The translations under genes and the position numbers were made by a program. This document shows, piece after piece, positions 62,861 to 64,000 of a DNA stretch of 64,000 nucleotides. Numbering within the stretch: position 1 is the first letter of the stretch; each line of letters starts with the position of its first letter. The stretch comes from Polynucleobacter sp. AP-Jannik-300A-C4 (GTDB taxonomy: Bacteria > Pseudomonadota > Gammaproteobacteria > Burkholderiales > Burkholderiaceae), in assembly GCF_018688335.1 (NCBI RefSeq), contig NZ_CP061316.1, positions 1,426,001 through 1,490,000 on the forward strand. The letters run 5' to 3'. The notes under the pieces are model-generated. The model ran no database searches. It saw nothing but the letters and a program-made list of their open reading frames with translations, and had not been told where the DNA came from.

Positions 62861-64000
62861 ATGACTCAAAACGCAATAGACAACGAAACTCAAGCCAAGC
62901 TAGATGCCTTCATTAAAGAAGAAGAAGGTGACTCCAATGACTACAAAGGATTGCTAGCAAAATTTATTACTCTGGTGGCGGTGGGAATGTCACTCTTTCA
63001 TCTCTATGCAGCATACTCAATTGTTCCAACCCAAGAATTACGCGTTATTCACGTTGCTCTTGTACTCTTTTTGATTTTCTTAAGTTTCCCTATTGCATCT
63101 CGCTTTAAGAACCGACTCATGTGGTGGGATGTCATATTTGCAGTTGGCTCGCTGTTAATTGCGTATTACATGCTGAGTAATGCAGATGACTTGTTTGACA
63201 GAAATACGTTTCCAACCCAATTTGATGTTTTTGTGGGGATTTGCCTAATCCTCATGATTCTCGAAGCAGTCCGAAGAACCAATGGCTTAATTCTAGTCAC
63301 GGTAACCGTTCTCTTCCTCTTGTACGCTTTATACGGCAACTACCTTCCAGCTCCATGGACCCACAAAGGCTACGATCTCGATCGTTTGGTAGGTTACATG
63401 TACATGACACTTGAAGGCATTTATGGCACCGCAGTAGACGTGTCAGCAACCCTAATTATTCTCTTCACAATTTTTGGCGCCTTCTTGCAGTTCACTGGTG
63501 CAGGTAAATTCTTTATTGATTTTTCGTTTGCAGCTATGGGCGGCAAATCCTCTGGTGTTGGCAGAACTATTGTGATGTCATCATTCCTATTGGGCGGACC
63601 ATCTGGTTCTGGTGTAGCTACTACCGTCACCGTAGGTTCCGTTGCTGCGCCTATGCTAGAAAAGGTTGGCTACGAAAAAAATGCTGCCGGGGGATTATTA
63701 GCTGCAGGTGGTTTAGGCGCTATCATTTCTCCGCCAGTTTTAGGGGCGGCAGCATTCTTGATCGCTGACTTCCTCAAAATATCGTATTTAGATGTCATCC
63801 TGATGGCTACCATACCAACCATCTTGTTTTACCTTGGCTTATTTGTCATGGTAGAGATTGATGTTCGTAAATATGGAATGAAGAACCTGCAATTCAAGGC
63901 AGCTGAAACTGCCTGGCAATTAACCAAGAAATATTGGTTCCACTTTTTCTCGCTAATCTCAATTGTTGTATTCATGATGATGGGATTCTCGCCAATCATG
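62861..64000 (+). CDS. TRAP transporter permease (TAXI type, fused 4TM-12TM), 3' part outside window
   Basis: The frame opens with ATG at 62861 (MTQNAIDNETQAKLDAF) and stays open to the window edge, 380 codons. After a soluble start there are many hydrophobic helices: a DctQ-like N-terminal part (about residues 30-150) then the DctM-like core with SSFLLGGPSGSGVATTVTVG and AAGGLGAIISPPVLGAAAF, the transporter signature. The full protein would be about 650-700 residues. It is the membrane partner of the TAXI receptor directly upstream. Confidence 0.93.
   Translation, partial: MTQNAIDNETQAKLDAFIKEEEGDSNDYKGLLAKFITLVAVGMSLFHLYAAYSIVPTQELRVIHVALVLFLIFLSFPIASRFKNRLMWWDVIFAVGSLLIAYYMLSNADDLFDRNTFPTQFDVFVGICLILMILEAVRRTNGLILVTVTVLFLLYALYGNYLPAPWTHKGYDLDRLVGYMYMTLEGIYGTAVDVSATLIILFTIFGAFLQFTGAGKFFIDFSFAAMGGKSSGVGRTIVMSSFLLGGPSGSGVATTVTVGSVAAPMLEKVGYEKNAAGGLLAAGGLGAIISPPVLGAAAFLIADFLKISYLDVILMATIPTILFYLGLFVMVEIDVRKYGMKNLQFKAAETAWQLTKKYWFHFFSLISIVVFMMMGFSPIM

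Noticed and set aside
1..64000. CRISPR arrays, insertion sequences, rRNA or tRNA genes
   Set aside because: No repeat-spacer pattern, transposase motif, rRNA block or tRNA cloverleaf other than the tmRNA acceptor/T-arm was seen on reading both strands.

Overview
The window looks like the chromosome of a small-genome freshwater betaproteobacterium of the Burkholderiaceae, most likely Polynucleobacter. The evidence is the tmRNA tag ANDERFALAA, the gene orders rpsP-rimM-trmD-rplS and gyrA-serC-pheA-hisC-tyrA-aroA-cmk-rpsA-ihfB-lapB-ugd-rfaE1-hldD, several orphan periplasmic binding proteins, moderate GC and very tight packing. After start-codon correction and addition of two small genes, no gene-free gap exceeds about 260 bases. 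I see no rRNA, tRNA, CRISPR array, insertion sequence or prophage. Genus assignment is inference.

Layout. 1-937: end of thyA, then folA. 997-9820: exported amidohydrolase, Tat-exported TRAP binding protein, pmbA, a Mog/MoaB protein, orn, an M48 protease, rsgA and a CobD/CbiB-family protein. 9817-12837: Nudix CoA pyrophosphatase and the ribosomal operon rpsP-rimM-trmD-rplS. 13091-14104: META lipoprotein and a small membrane protein. 14146-20343: fatty-acid/acyl-CoA block (histone-deacetylase-like amidohydrolase, acyl-CoA synthetase, etfB, etfA, acyl-CoA dehydrogenase). 20427-23062: mltB, cysM, a ComEA-like protein. 23214-28393: an unusual four-gene operon led by an exported TPR-CHAT protease-like protein. 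28509-44393: a long minus-strand superoperon linking DNA gyrase, serine and aromatic amino acid synthesis, ribosomal protein S1, IHF and LPS heptose/UDP-glucuronate synthesis. 44553-47027: ompA-like gene, ubiG, gph and tmRNA. 47090-53395: sugar-acid-type IlvD/Edd dehydratase and assorted enzymes. 52421-55428: operon of a 2-hydroxyacid dehydrogenase, a split CHR (chromate family) transporter and a Bug-type binding protein. 55444-56969: crcB, a DODA-type dioxygenase and two small genes. 56998-58876: M50 protease, cytochrome c' and cytochrome b561. 58916-64000: probable catabolic and uptake cassette (3-hydroxyacyl-CoA-type dehydrogenase, 2-hydroxyacid dehydrogenase, DapA-family aldolase, TAXI binding protein, truncated TRAP permease).

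Most of the window is core metabolism. The strongest candidate for an undescribed system is the CHAT operon at 23214-28393. It has its own possible promoter and a strong hairpin after it. Its parts are an exported TPR-CHAT protein with intact His906/Cys957, a secreted Ig-like protein, a zinc-ribbon/coiled-coil membrane protein and an exported alpha/beta hydrolase. Second-tier candidates are the two small genes at 56620-56969, the dehydrogenase/CHR/Bug operon and the TAXI-TRAP catabolic cassette. Functions of all of these are inferred from sequence reading only; no database search was possible.
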